A stretch of 57,360 bases of DNA, from contig JAKSLM010000014.1 in the NCBI GenBank assembly GCA_024401225.1, forward strand, positions 1 to 57,360, read 5' to 3'. The notes under the pieces are model-generated. The model had not been told where the DNA came from and did not search any database. It worked only from the letters and a program-made list of their open reading frames with translations. The DNA is from Bacteroidaceae bacterium. GTDB taxonomy: Bacteria; Bacteroidota; Bacteroidia; Bacteroidales; Bacteroidaceae. Below are positions 42,351-51,295 of this stretch, piece by piece (positions within the stretch are counted from its first letter, which is position 1; each line of letters opens with the position of its first letter). The translations under genes and the position numbers were made by a program.

Positions 42351-44186
42351 ATGAATTTCGACTGGCAAGCAGAATACTCTGACATAATTACGGACTTCAA
42401 AACGACCGAAGCACGCCCCGTGATTGGCATTACTGGCAATTACGACAAGGAGACGTGCACCCTCGCCGAAGGCTACTACCAATCGGTGCTGAAGGCTGGA
42501 GGCATACCACTCATCATACCGCCATTCGAGACGAAGGCACAGTTGCCCGAACTACTGGACCGACTGGATGGCATCATCTTCTCGGGAGGTGGCGATCCGA
42601 ACCCTTTGCTATTTGGCGAACAGCCCATCAAGGAGCTGCATGGCATCACGCCCCAGCGCGACATGCAGGAACTGCTGCTGGTGCGCCTTGCCTACGACCG
42701 TCAGATACCTATGCTCGGCATATGCAAGGGCATACAGATGATCAATGCCGCCCTGGGTGGCACCCTGTATCAGGACATTCACGTGCAGATGGAGGGCACG
42801 CGCATCAAGCACAGTCAGGATCAGGACCGCCGCTACCCTTCCCACACGGTAAGACTGGAGGAGGGAAGCATACTGCACCGCCTGTTCAAGGCTGACGAGA
42901 TAGCGGTCAACTCCTTCCACCATCAGGCTTGCAAGGATGCTGCCCCATGCCTCAAGGTGACGGCAAGGAGCACGGACGGGGTGATAGAGGCGGTGGAGTC
43001 GAACGAATACAAGAGCATACTCGGAGTGCAATGGCACCCTGAGCCTTACATACTGAGGCTGAGCGAGGAGATGCTGCCCATATTCCAATGGCTGGTGGGC
43101 GAGGCTGCCGAATACAAGGCTGCAAAGGCTATGCACAGGAGGGTGCTGACGCTCGACAGCCATTGCGACACGCCTATGCTGTTCAACCAGAACATCAATT
43201 TCGCTTCGCGCGACCCGAAGATCCTGGTCGATCTGCACAAGATGGCTGAAGGTCACCTCGACTCAACGATCATGGTTGCCTACCTGCAGCAGAACGAACG
43301 CGATGAGGCATCGCTCGAGAATGCCACAGCCAAGGCCAACCAGATACTCACACAGATAGAGAAGATGGTAGCTGCCCATTGTACAGCGGTCGACATAGCC
43401 TACACCCCCGACGACCTGTGGCGACTGAAGGCGCAGGGCAAGCGCGCCATAATGCTGGGCATCGAGAATGGCTATGCCATAGGCAAGGATGTGAGCAATG
43501 TGGAGGCATTCCGCAAGCGAGGCGTGGTATACATGACTCTGTGCCACAATGGCGACAACGATTTATGCGACTCTGCCCGCCACCGCGTCAACACGTGCCA
43601 TCCGCTCGACTCGAGCTTCGATCCCGACGGACTGAAGGGTGAGCATGGTGGTGTGTCGGCATTTGGCGAAAAGGTGATAAAGGAGATGAACCGTGTGGGC
43701 ATGATGGTCGACCTCTCGCATGCCAGCGAGGAGAGCTTCTACGATGCCCTCGACATAAGCAGCACACCTATAGTATGTTCGCACTCGTCGGCAAAGGCGC
43801 TATGCGACCATCCGCGCAACCTCACCGACCACCAGATGCGCAAGCTTGCCGAGCGGGGAGGCGTAGCTCAGGTGACCCTCTACCACGGATTTCTCACGAA
43901 GGGTTCGCCCGACTTCAACCATGGTCCTCTGCTGCCCAACGAGGCGACCATCCTCACAGCCATCGACCACCTGAACCACATGGTCAATGTGATGGGTGTG
44001 GAGCATGTGGGCATCGGCACCGACTTCGATGGCGATGGTGGCATACGCGGTTGCGCATCAGCCAGCGAACTGATCAACTTCACCCGCCGACTGATGAAGG
44101 AGCGCTACTCGGAGCAACAGATTCAGATGATATGGGGAGGTAACTTCCTGAGGGTGATGAGGGAGTGTGAGAATTATGAATTATGA
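42351..44186 (+). CDS. fusion of gamma-glutamyl hydrolase (PuuD-like) and M19 dipeptidase
   Basis: 611-aa cytosolic two-domain enzyme without signal peptide. Residues about 20-255 are a class I glutamine-amidotransferase-like gamma-glutamyl hydrolase with nucleophile Cys in LGICKGIQ (about 124) and GVQWHPEP (about 226-233). Residues 263-605 are a renal-dipeptidase (M19) domain with LTLDSHCDTPML, a bridging Glu in GIENGYAIG, metal His in DLSHASE and CSHSS, and GIGTDFDGDG. Together they could cleave a gamma-glutamyl peptide and then the dipeptide. The last codons and the stop come from a heptamer repeat tract. Confidence 0.9.
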   Translation: MNFDWQAEYSDIITDFKTTEARPVIGITGNYDKETCTLAEGYYQSVLKAGGIPLIIPPFETKAQLPELLDRLDGIIFSGGGDPNPLLFGEQPIKELHGITPQRDMQELLLVRLAYDRQIPMLGICKGIQMINAALGGTLYQDIHVQMEGTRIKHSQDQDRRYPSHTVRLEEGSILHRLFKADEIAVNSFHHQACKDAAPCLKVTARSTDGVIEAVESNEYKSILGVQWHPEPYILRLSEEMLPIFQWLVGEAAEYKAAKAMHRRVLTLDSHCDTPMLFNQNINFASRDPKILVDLHKMAEGHLDSTIMVAYLQQNERDEASLENATAKANQILTQIEKMVAAHCTAVDIAYTPDDLWRLKAQGKRAIMLGIENGYAIGKDVSNVEAFRKRGVVYMTLCHNGDNDLCDSARHRVNTCHPLDSSFDPDGLKGEHGGVSAFGEKVIKEMNRVGMMVDLSHASEESFYDALDISSTPIVCSHSSAKALCDHPRNLTDHQMRKLAERGGVAQVTLYHGFLTKGSPDFNHGPLLPNEATILTAIDHLNHMVNVMGVEHVGIGTDFDGDGGIRGCASASELINFTRRLMKERYSEQQIQMIWGGNFLRVMRECENYEL

Positions 44187-44240
44187 ATTATGATTTATGA
44201 ATTATGATTTATGAATTATGATTTATGAATTATGATTTAA
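44171..44240. repeat. ten tandem heptamers GAATTAT/GATTTAT
   Basis: GAATTAT three times, then GATTTAT alternating with GAATTAT to 44240. The stop codon of the PuuD-M19 gene lies inside, and the tract ends 17 bases before the next gene. Confidence 0.85.
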
Positions 44241-44257
44241 TGTAAAATCAATACGAT

Positions 44258-45256
44258 ATGAACAGAATATTCCTATGGCTTTCGCTCAGCCTTGGCATGC
44301 TGGCAACGGCAAGCTGCGGCGGCGGAACAAAGACTACCGACCCGCTGGTGTACGAACCCGTAGCACCAACTTTCTGCGAGGATTCGGCATACGCCTATGT
44401 GGAGAAGCAATGCAGCTTCGGTCCACGCACCATGAACTCAGAGGCACACGCTATGTGTGGCGAATGGATAGCTGAGAAGTTCCGATCGTTCGGCGCTACA
44501 ACTATCATACAGAGTGCTGAGTCAAAACTGTACGACGGCACCGTGGTAAGCATGCAGAACATCATTGCCAGCATGAATCCTTCGGCTACCGTACGTGTCA
44601 TCATATCAGGACATTGGGACTCACGACCTTGGGCGGACAATGATCCCGATGAGTCCAATCACCACACCCCTATTGACGGTGCCAACGATGGTGGCAGCAG
44701 CATAGGCGTTATGCTCGAGATAGCCCGTCAGATGGCTCTCCAGGGCGACACCTGCGGAGTGAAGGTGGGCATCGACTTCATATGCTGGGATGCTGAGGAC
44801 TGCGGTACGCCAAAGTTTGACGACAATGCGGGCATCGATAATGCCAACACATGGTGTCTCGGTTCGCAGTACTGGGCTGACAACCGTCACGCAGAGGGCT
44901 ATCGCGCTCGATGGGGCATGAACCTCGACATGGTGGGCGGCAACAATTCGCAGTTCAAGAAGGAGGCGTACAGCATGCACTATGCTCCAAGCTACGTGGA
45001 CCGCATATGGAGCACAGCACGCAAGCTCGGCTACGACAATTACTTCGTCAATGAGGACGGAGGAGGCGTGACGGACGATCACGTTCAGGTGAACATAAGC
45101 GGCATACCTTGCGTGGACATCATTGCCAACAAGTCGGACGACTTCGGATTCCCAGAGACGTGGCACACCATCAACGATAACATCAGCAACATAAGCAAGA
45201 ACACCCTCAAGGCAGTAGGACAGACTGTGATGGAGGTGATATGGAACGAACAGTAA
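44258..45256 (+). CDS. M28-family glutaminyl-peptide cyclotransferase-like lipoprotein
   Basis: 332-aa exported lipoprotein (lipobox TASC, Cys20). The fold is M28: zinc residues in SGHWDSRPWAD (His, then Asp of the DGANDGGSS segment), FICWDAEDCG, NLDMVGG and a final DDHVQVN. The RPWADNDPDE run is typical of Bacteroidota glutaminyl cyclases, which convert N-terminal Gln to pyroglutamate in the periplasm, rather than of aminopeptidases. That fits the many exported proteins here with mature N-terminal Gln. An aminopeptidase role remains possible. Confidence 0.8.
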   Translation: MNRIFLWLSLSLGMLATASCGGGTKTTDPLVYEPVAPTFCEDSAYAYVEKQCSFGPRTMNSEAHAMCGEWIAEKFRSFGATTIIQSAESKLYDGTVVSMQNIIASMNPSATVRVIISGHWDSRPWADNDPDESNHHTPIDGANDGGSSIGVMLEIARQMALQGDTCGVKVGIDFICWDAEDCGTPKFDDNAGIDNANTWCLGSQYWADNRHAEGYRARWGMNLDMVGGNNSQFKKEAYSMHYAPSYVDRIWSTARKLGYDNYFVNEDGGGVTDDHVQVNISGIPCVDIIANKSDDFGFPETWHTINDNISNISKNTLKAVGQTVMEVIWNEQ

Positions 45257-45271
45257 TCACACATCAGCATC

Positions 45272-45694
45272 ATGACAATAGAAGATATACAGCAAGAGGT
45301 CATCGAGGAGTTCGCAGACTACGATGACTGGATGGACAAATACCAGTTGCTCATCGACCTTGGCAGCGAACAGGAACCGCTGCCTGCACAGTACAAGGTG
45401 GAATCGAACCTGATAGATGGATGCCAGAGCCGCGTGTGGCTTCAGGCCGACATGACTCCCGAAGGCACCATACACTTTCAGGCTGAGAGCGATGCGCTGA
45501 TAGTAAAGGGCATCGTGACGCTCCTCATCCGAGTGCTTGACAACCAGACTCCCGACGACATCCTCAATGCCGACCTTCACTTCATCGAGGACATCGGCCT
45601 CAAGGAGCACCTGTCGCCTACCCGCTCCAATGGCCTTCTCGCCATGCTGAAGCAGATGAAGCTTTACGCAATGGCGTTTAAGGCGAAAGGATAG
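45272..45694 (+). CDS. sufE: SufE-family sulfur acceptor protein
   Basis: 140-aa SufE homologue that accepts persulfide from a SufS-type cysteine desulfurase for Fe-S cluster assembly. The acceptor Cys is in NLIDGCQSRVWL (about residue 51). No sufS or sufBCD is nearby, so it acts with a distant partner. Its last 31 bases overlap the convergent ribD. Confidence 0.92.
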   Translation: MTIEDIQQEVIEEFADYDDWMDKYQLLIDLGSEQEPLPAQYKVESNLIDGCQSRVWLQADMTPEGTIHFQAESDALIVKGIVTLLIRVLDNQTPDDILNADLHFIEDIGLKEHLSPTRSNGLLAMLKQMKLYAMAFKAKG

Positions 45695-46644
45695 AGGGTG
45701 TTCACGTATTTCTCAATCACTCTACCCATATATGTCCGTCTTTCTGCAAGGCGGGCATTTTTCATTACCGGAGCCTGCACCGAACCATGGATGGCAGCAT
45801 CGCCAATCTCGACATAGCACTCGTCCCACAGCCCGCTGTCGATGAACGACTGATGCAGTTTGGCACCTCCCTCGACGAGTAGTGTCTGAATACCATCCTC
45901 ATGCAGCTTCTGAAGCATGGTCGGTATGGTGCCCACCAAGCGCTCGAAGCCGGCTGACGGATCGGGGTGGAAATCGGGATCGTTGCTCACCACGTATCTG
46001 CGCGGATCGGGACCATACCATTCGCGTGTATTAAGTCCAGGGCTATCAGTATCATAAGTGGTTCGTCCCACAAGGATGGCCTGATGCTCAGCACGGCGCT
46101 TGTGGCATATCATCTGCGTGAATGGGGTGGAAATGTGACCATCGATGTATCCATCGGCCGACTGTGCCCACTTCAGCGTGACAAAGGGACGGTGGAGGGC
46201 ATGGTACGTCATGAAGCGCTTGTTGAGTGCCATGCACTCGGCCTCAAGCACTCCCACCGTAACCTCGATGCCAGCATCGCGCAGCTTCTGGATGCCGCGT
46301 CCCTGAACCTTCGCAAAGGGGTCCTGGCATCCGACAACGCATCGCTTGAAGTGCTTGCTCACCAAGAGGTCGGCACAAGGAGGCGTCTTGCCATAATGGC
46401 TGCAAGGCTCAAGGCTCACGTAGATGGTGGAGTCGGCAAGCAGATGCTCATCCTCCGGACGCACCGAAGCACAGGCATTGACCTCTGCATGGCCCTCGCC
46501 ATGACGGATGTGGTAGCCCTCACCGATTATCCTGCCATCAGGGGCAACGATCACAGCACCCACCATCGGATTGGGCTGCGCATTCTGCTGTCCGTTGCTT
46601 GCCAATTGAATGCAACGAAACATGTACTTTTCGTCTGTTGTCAC
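45664..46644 (-). CDS. ribD: bifunctional riboflavin deaminase/reductase
   Basis: 326-aa enzyme for the second and third steps of riboflavin synthesis. The N-terminal deaminase has the zinc motif HAEVNAC (about 50-56) and PCSHYGKTPPC (about 79-89). The C-terminal RibD reductase (about 150-320) contains KWAQSADGYID and LLVEGGAKLHQSF. It ends tail-to-tail with sufE, overlapping by 31 bases. A TACCTTTG box lies 46 bases upstream; the leader is too short for an FMN riboswitch. Confidence 0.95.
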   Translation of the reverse strand: MTTDEKYMFRCIQLASNGQQNAQPNPMVGAVIVAPDGRIIGEGYHIRHGEGHAEVNACASVRPEDEHLLADSTIYVSLEPCSHYGKTPPCADLLVSKHFKRCVVGCQDPFAKVQGRGIQKLRDAGIEVTVGVLEAECMALNKRFMTYHALHRPFVTLKWAQSADGYIDGHISTPFTQMICHKRRAEHQAILVGRTTYDTDSPGLNTREWYGPDPRRYVVSNDPDFHPDPSAGFERLVGTIPTMLQKLHEDGIQTLLVEGGAKLHQSFIDSGLWDECYVEIGDAAIHGSVQAPVMKNARLAERRTYMGRVIEKYVNTLYPFALNAIA

Positions 46645-46689
46645 GCTTAGATTGAATTAAAAATAAAAAAACAATACTGATTCTCTTGG

Positions 46690-46697
46690 CAAAGGTA
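46690..46697 (-). promoter_or_regulatory. -7 box for ribD
   Basis: CAAAGGTA (TACCTTTG on minus), 46 bases before the ribD start. Confidence 0.65.
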
Positions 46698-46717
46698 CAA
46701 ATTTTATTAATAATTAC

Positions 46718-46725
46718 TATCTTTG
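46718..46725 (+). promoter_or_regulatory. -7 box for the 64-aa protein
   Basis: TATCTTTG, about 70 bases before the GTG start; the leader is largely heptamer repeat. Confidence 0.55.
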
Positions 46726-46731
46726 CAGTCG

Positions 46732-46787
46732 ATAATTCTTAATTCATAATTCTTAATTCATAATTCTTAATTCATAATTCTTAATTT
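46732..46787. repeat. eight tandem heptamers ATAATTC/TTAATTC
   Basis: Strict alternation of ATAATTC and TTAATTC, the reverse complement of the GAATTAT/GAATTAA family. It fills the leader of the small gene at 46796. Confidence 0.85.
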
Positions 46788-46795
46788 TTCATATC

Positions 46796-46990
46796 GTGAG
46801 CGACGGAAACTTCAACAGACAACTCCTGCCCAAGACAGAGCTTGCCTCAGGACTCAGAGCAGGAAAAGCACAGATGCGAGCAAAGGCCGAACAAGCCTTC
46901 ATGGCGTTTCTCAATGAGGAATGCGGTGACTTGTCCACTGAACAAAAGCAAAGAAAATTGGAAAAGTTTATGAATATGCTGAGAAATTAA
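46796..46990 (+). CDS. small conserved-looking protein before frdC
   Basis: 64-aa ORF starting with GTG. It is polar and helical (RAGKAQMRAKAEQAFMAFLNEE, then LSTEQKQRKLEKFMNML), with no membrane helix. It lies in the plus-strand direction of frdCAB, which has its own promoter 55 bases further on. The frame has a good amino-acid composition and a TATCTTTG promoter, so I regard it as real, function unknown. Confidence 0.55.
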   Translation: MSDGNFNRQLLPKTELASGLRAGKAQMRAKAEQAFMAFLNEECGDLSTEQKQRKLEKFMNMLRN

Positions 46991-47044
46991 AAGCCTTCGC
47001 AGCATATTTTTATTGTTTTGCTTGCTGATGTGCTCCAAAAATAT

Positions 47045-47052
47045 TATTTTTG
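47045..47052 (+). promoter_or_regulatory. -7 box for frdCAB
   Basis: TATTTTTG, 66 bases before the frdC start; a possible -33 TTG lies at 47021-47023. Confidence 0.55.
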
Positions 47053-47117
47053 CACATCTTAAACACATCGAAAAAAATCATCAAACAATATTAATTAATT
47101 TAAAATCTTACATTTTT

Positions 47118-47828
47118 ATGTGGTTATGTAACTCTTCAATCGGAAGAAAGGTGATCATGTCAGTCACTGGTGCTGCACTCATCCTCTTCCTTACGTTCCA
47201 TGGTTGCATGAACGTAGTAGCTCTTTTCAGTGAGAGTGCGTACAACCAGATCTGTAAGCTTCTTGGTAGCAACTGGTATGCTATCGTTGCAACTATGGGT
47301 CTTGCTGCTCTCATGGCACTCCATGTAGTGTACGCATTCATTCTCACATTCCAGAACCGCAAGGCTCGCGGTAACAACAAGTATGCTGTGACAAGCAAGC
47401 CTGCCATCGTAGAATGGGCAAGCCAGAACATGCTCGTGCTCGGTATCATCGTGGCACTCGGTCTTGTTCTTCACCTTCACGACTTCTGGGCTAACATGAT
47501 GTGGGCAGAGATTATCGGTGCTGAGGGTCTTCAGTGCCCTCCTACTGATGGCTTCGGCTGGATCAAGTTCACATTCTCTAATCCTGTGTTCGTAGTTCTC
47601 TACCTCATCTGGATTGCAGCTATCTGGATGCACCTCACTCACGGCTTCTGGTCAGCTATGCAGACTCTCGGCTGGAGCGGCCACATCTGGTTCAACCGCT
47701 GGAAGTGCATCGGTTACGTATGGTCATCAGTCGTTATGGCTATGTTCGCAATCGTTGCTATCGCATTCACTTTCTGTCCTGACTGTCTCGGCAAGTGCGA
47801 CGGAAACGTTCTTCCATTTATTTTCTAA
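47118..47828 (+). CDS. frdC: fumarate reductase/succinate dehydrogenase cytochrome b subunit
   Basis: 236-aa membrane anchor of the type B enzyme (one cytochrome b with five helices, two haems). Helices carry the expected His residues (LTFHGCMNVVALF, ALMALHVVYAF, LVLHLHDFW, WMHLTHGFW). It passes electrons between menaquinol and the FrdB clusters. The start at 47118 (MWLCNSSIGRKVIMSVTG) fits the family; earlier in-frame ATGs lie upstream of or within the promoter. Codons are strongly biased, matching high expression. Confidence 0.93.
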   Translation: MWLCNSSIGRKVIMSVTGAALILFLTFHGCMNVVALFSESAYNQICKLLGSNWYAIVATMGLAALMALHVVYAFILTFQNRKARGNNKYAVTSKPAIVEWASQNMLVLGIIVALGLVLHLHDFWANMMWAEIIGAEGLQCPPTDGFGWIKFTFSNPVFVVLYLIWIAAIWMHLTHGFWSAMQTLGWSGHIWFNRWKCIGYVWSSVVMAMFAIVAIAFTFCPDCLGKCDGNVLPFIF

Positions 47829-47851
47829 TTCGTAAAATATTTTAGATTATT

Positions 47852-49834
47852 ATGGCAATCAATATAGATTCTAAAATCCCTGAGGGACCAGTTGCTGAGA
47901 AATGGTCAAACTACAAGGCACACCAGCGCTTGGTAAACCCTAAGAATAAGCTCAAGCTCGACGTTATCGTCGTAGGTACTGGTCTTGCAGGTGCTTCGGC
48001 TGCTGCATCACTCGGTGAGATGGGCTTCAACGTCCTCAACTTCTGTATTCAGGACTCTCCACGTCGTGCACACTCTATCGCTGCACAGGGTGGTATCAAT
48101 GCTGCAAAGAACTATCAGAACGATGGTGACTCAGTATACCGTCTCTTCTACGATACAGTAAAGGGTGGTGACTACCGTGCTCGCGAAGCTAATGTATACC
48201 GCCTCGCTGAGGTTTCAAACTCTATCATCGACCAGTGTGTTGCACAGGGCGTTCCTTTCGCTCGTGAATACGGCGGTACACTCGCTAACCGTTCGTTCGG
48301 TGGTGCTCAGGTATCACGTACATTCTACGCTAAGGGTCAGACAGGTCAGCAGCTCCTCCTCGGTGCTTACTCTTCACTCTCTGCACAGGTTCAGGCTGGC
48401 AAGGTAAAGCTCTTCACTCGCTATGAGATGGAAGACCTCGTAATCGTTGACGGTCACGCACGCGGTATCATCGCAAAGAACCTCGTAACAGGTGAGCTCG
48501 AGCGCTTCACTGCTAACGCTGTAGTTATCGCTACTGGTGGTTACGGTAACGCTTACTTCCTTTCTACAAACGCTATGGGCTGTAACTGTACAGCAGCTAT
48601 CCAGTGCTACCGTAAGGGCGCTATGATGGCTAACCCTTCATACGTTCAGATTCACCCAACATGTATCCCAGTTCACGGTGACAACCAGTCTAAGCTTACT
48701 CTTATGTCTGAGTCTCTCCGTAACGACGGTCGTATCTGGGTACCAAAGAAGCTTGAAGACGCTAAGGCTCTTCAGGCAGGCACAAAGTACGGTTGGGATA
48801 TCCCAGAAGAGGATCGCGACTACTACCTCGAGCGCCGTTACCCAGCATTCGGTAACCTCGTTCCACGTGACGTTGCTTCACGTGCTGCCAAGGAGCGTTG
48901 CGACAAGGGCTTCGGTGTGAACAACACAGGTCTCGCAGTTTACCTCGACTTCTCTGAGTCTATCCAGCGCCTCGGTCTCGACATCGTGCTCCAGCGCTAC
49001 GGCAACCTCTTCGATATGTACGAGGAGATCACAGACGTAAACCCAGGCGAGAAGCGTGCTACAGTAAACGGTGTTGACTACTACAACCCAATGATGATCT
49101 TCCCTGCTATCCACTACACAATGGGTGGTATCTGGGTTGACTACGAGCTCCAGACTTCTATCCCAGGTCTCTTCGCTATCGGTGAGTGTAACTTCTCTGA
49201 CCACGGTGCTAACCGCCTCGGTGCTTCTGCCCTCATGCAGGGTCTTGCTGACGGTTACTTCGTTCTCCCTTACACTATCCAGAACTACCTCGCTGACCAG
49301 GCAATCTGGCCTAAGATCTCTACCGATGCTCCAGAATTTGCAGAGGTTGAGAAGGCTACAGAGGCACGTATCCAGAAGCTCATGAACATCAAGGGTAAGC
49401 GTTCGGTTGACTCTATCCACAAGGAACTCGGCCACATCTGCTGGGAGTACATCGGTATGGGACGTACTAAGGAAGGTCTTGAGAAGGGTATTGAACTCCT
49501 CAAGGGCATCCGTAAGGAGTTCGAGACAAACCTCTTCATCCCAGGCGATCGCATGGGTCTCAACGTTGAGCTCGACAAGGCTATCCACCTCGACGACTTC
49601 ATCACAATGGGTTCACTCATGGCTCACGACGCACTCTCACGTGAGGAGTCATGTGGTGGTCACTTCCGCGAGGAGCACCAGACAGAGGAAGGTGAGGCTA
49701 AGCGTGACGATGCTAACTTCTTCTATGTAGGCTGCTGGAAGTATGAGGGTTCAGATGATGCTACACCAACTCTCATCAAGGAGCCACTCGAGTATGAGGC
49801 AATCAAGGTACAAACTCGTAACTATAAGAACTAA
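47852..49834 (+). CDS. frdA: fumarate reductase flavoprotein subunit
   Basis: 660-aa flavoprotein that reduces fumarate to succinate (or the reverse). It has the FAD motif [19 protein letters not shown] (about 36-54), the [10 protein letters not shown] segment with the His that carries covalent FAD, the active-site region [15 protein letters not shown], and the catalytic Arg/His area [12 protein letters not shown]. Length and type fit the type B enzyme of Bacteroidota and Wolinella. It lies between frdC (23 bases) and frdB (5 bases). Confidence 0.97.
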   Translation: MAINIDSKIPEGPVAEKWSNYKAHQRLVNPKNKLKLDVIVVGTGLAGASAAASLGEMGFNVLNFCIQDSPRRAHSIAAQGGINAAKNYQNDGDSVYRLFYDTVKGGDYRAREANVYRLAEVSNSIIDQCVAQGVPFAREYGGTLANRSFGGAQVSRTFYAKGQTGQQLLLGAYSSLSAQVQAGKVKLFTRYEMEDLVIVDGHARGIIAKNLVTGELERFTANAVVIATGGYGNAYFLSTNAMGCNCTAAIQCYRKGAMMANPSYVQIHPTCIPVHGDNQSKLTLMSESLRNDGRIWVPKKLEDAKALQAGTKYGWDIPEEDRDYYLERRYPAFGNLVPRDVASRAAKERCDKGFGVNNTGLAVYLDFSESIQRLGLDIVLQRYGNLFDMYEEITDVNPGEKRATVNGVDYYNPMMIFPAIHYTMGGIWVDYELQTSIPGLFAIGECNFSDHGANRLGASALMQGLADGYFVLPYTIQNYLADQAIWPKISTDAPEFAEVEKATEARIQKLMNIKGKRSVDSIHKELGHICWEYIGMGRTKEGLEKGIELLKGIRKEFETNLFIPGDRMGLNVELDKAIHLDDFITMGSLMAHDALSREESCGGHFREEHQTEEGEAKRDDANFFYVGCWKYEGSDDATPTLIKEPLEYEAIKVQTRNYKN

Positions 49835-49839
49835 TCACA

Positions 49840-50595
49840 ATGGCAAATATATCATTCACAGTAAAATTTTGGAAGCAGAATGGTCCTAAGGATGCTGGTC
49901 ACTTCGATTCACACGAGTTGAAGAACATCCCAGACGACACTTCATTCCTCGAGGCTCTCGACATCCTCAATGAGGAACTCATCGCAGAGGGCAAGGAACC
50001 ATTCGTATTCGACCACGACTGCCGCGAGGGTATCTGCGGTATGTGTTCACTTTACATCAACGGTACTCCACACGGCAAGACTGAGCGCGGCGCTACAACT
50101 TGTCAGCTCTACGTTCGTAAGTTCAAGGACGGCGATGTAGTAACAGTTGAGCCATGGCGTTCTGCTGGTTTCCCTGTTATCAAGGACTGTATGGTTGACC
50201 GTACAGCATTCGATAAGATCATTCAGGCTGGTGGTTACACAACAGTTCGTACAGGTGCACCTCAGGATGCTAACGCAATCCTTATCCCTAAGCCTGATGC
50301 TGATGAGGCAATGGACTGCGCATCTTGTATCGGTTGCGGTGCTTGTGTTGCTGCTTGTAAGAACGGTTCTGCTATGCTCTTCGTTTCATCTAAGGTAAGC
50401 CAGCTCGCTCTCCTCCCACAGGGTCGCGTAGAGGCTGCTAAGCGTGCCAAGGCAATGGTTGCCAAGATGGACGAACTCGGCTTCGGTAACTGTACTAACA
50501 CACGTGCTTGCGAGGCTGTATGTCCTAAGTGCGAAACTATCGCCAACATTGCTCGCCTCAACCGTGAGTTCATCAAGGCTAAGCTCGCTGACTAA
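49840..50595 (+). CDS. frdB: fumarate reductase iron-sulfur subunit
   Basis: 251-aa electron-transfer subunit. The [2Fe-2S] ligands are in [15 protein letters not shown] and the later TTC, the [4Fe-4S] ligands in [14 protein letters not shown], and the third cluster uses [14 protein letters not shown]. It links FrdA with the cytochrome b FrdC. It is the last gene of the operon, followed by a strong terminator. Confidence 0.97.
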   Translation: MANISFTVKFWKQNGPKDAGHFDSHELKNIPDDTSFLEALDILNEELIAEGKEPFVFDHDCREGICGMCSLYINGTPHGKTERGATTCQLYVRKFKDGDVVTVEPWRSAGFPVIKDCMVDRTAFDKIIQAGGYTTVRTGAPQDANAILIPKPDADEAMDCASCIGCGACVAACKNGSAMLFVSSKVSQLALLPQGRVEAAKRAKAMVAKMDELGFGNCTNTRACEAVCPKCETIANIARLNREFIKAKLAD

Positions 50596-50618
50596 TAGTT
50601 ACACATTATTTATATATA

Positions 50619-50646
50619 GGGTAGGGTTCGCGCCCTACCCTTTTTC
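50619..50646 (+). terminator. terminator of frdCAB
   Basis: GGGTAGGG pairs exactly with CCCTACCC around TTCGCG, followed by TTTTTC. Confidence 0.92.
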
Positions 50647-50661
50647 TTTTCTGTTTCATTT

Positions 50662-51207
50662 ATGAACATTGCCTTTCGCCCTGCTACAATCGACGATGCA
50701 CCATTCGTTGCCACAGTAATGATGGAGGCCGTGGAGATTCCCATGATGGAGGAGAAGCGCACTCCCGAACCTCATCTCATTGACATTTGCCGACGTACGG
50801 ACACCTTATACTCGTATAAGAATGCCATAATCATCGAGGATGGAGAACGCCCTATCGCTGGACTGATATCATACGAAGGTGCCGGATACCATGAAGTGAA
50901 GATGCGCACATTCGGTATGGTAAAGGATAAACTGCCTTTCGACTTTGAGACTATGGATGATGAGACACGGGAAGGTGAATACTACCTTGACAGTCTGGCT
51001 GTACTGCCCGAATATAGGGGAAGGGGCATAGGTCGTAGAGCCATTGAGCATGGTGTCTCCATAGCACGCGAAAGGGGACTCCTTCCCATTCTTGCATGCG
51101 ACCCTGACAATACCAACGCATACAATCTATACAAAAAAATAGGTTTCCACGAAGACGGCAAACTATTCATCTTCGGAGAAACCTATCTTAGAATGGTGTT
51201 CGACTAA
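50662..51207 (+). CDS. GNAT family N-acetyltransferase
   Basis: 181-aa acetyltransferase with the acetyl-CoA motif YLDSLAVLPEYRGRGIGRRAIEHG (about 112-135) and the later NAYNLYKKIGFHEDG. The substrate is unknown. It begins 16 bases after the frdB terminator tract, with no clear -7 box, so it may depend on read-through or an unrecognised promoter. Confidence 0.85.
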   Translation: MNIAFRPATIDDAPFVATVMMEAVEIPMMEEKRTPEPHLIDICRRTDTLYSYKNAIIIEDGERPIAGLISYEGAGYHEVKMRTFGMVKDKLPFDFETMDDETREGEYYLDSLAVLPEYRGRGIGRRAIEHGVSIARERGLLPILACDPDNTNAYNLYKKIGFHEDGKLFIFGETYLRMVFD

Positions 51208-51295
51208 ACGTTCTTTTCAGACAACACCTTATTTATATATACTTATTACATTATTCAACTTTCGCAAGACACTAACCTGCTCAACTTACATTACA

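Noticed and set aside
44258-45256. Plain M28 aminopeptidase annotation
   Set aside because: The RPWADNDPDE segment and the abundance of mature N-terminal Gln proteins favour glutaminyl cyclase, though the call is kept tentative.
46645-46695. FMN riboswitch before ribD
   Set aside because: The leader between the -7 box and the start is only about 40 bases, too short for the RFN element, and no conserved core is visible.
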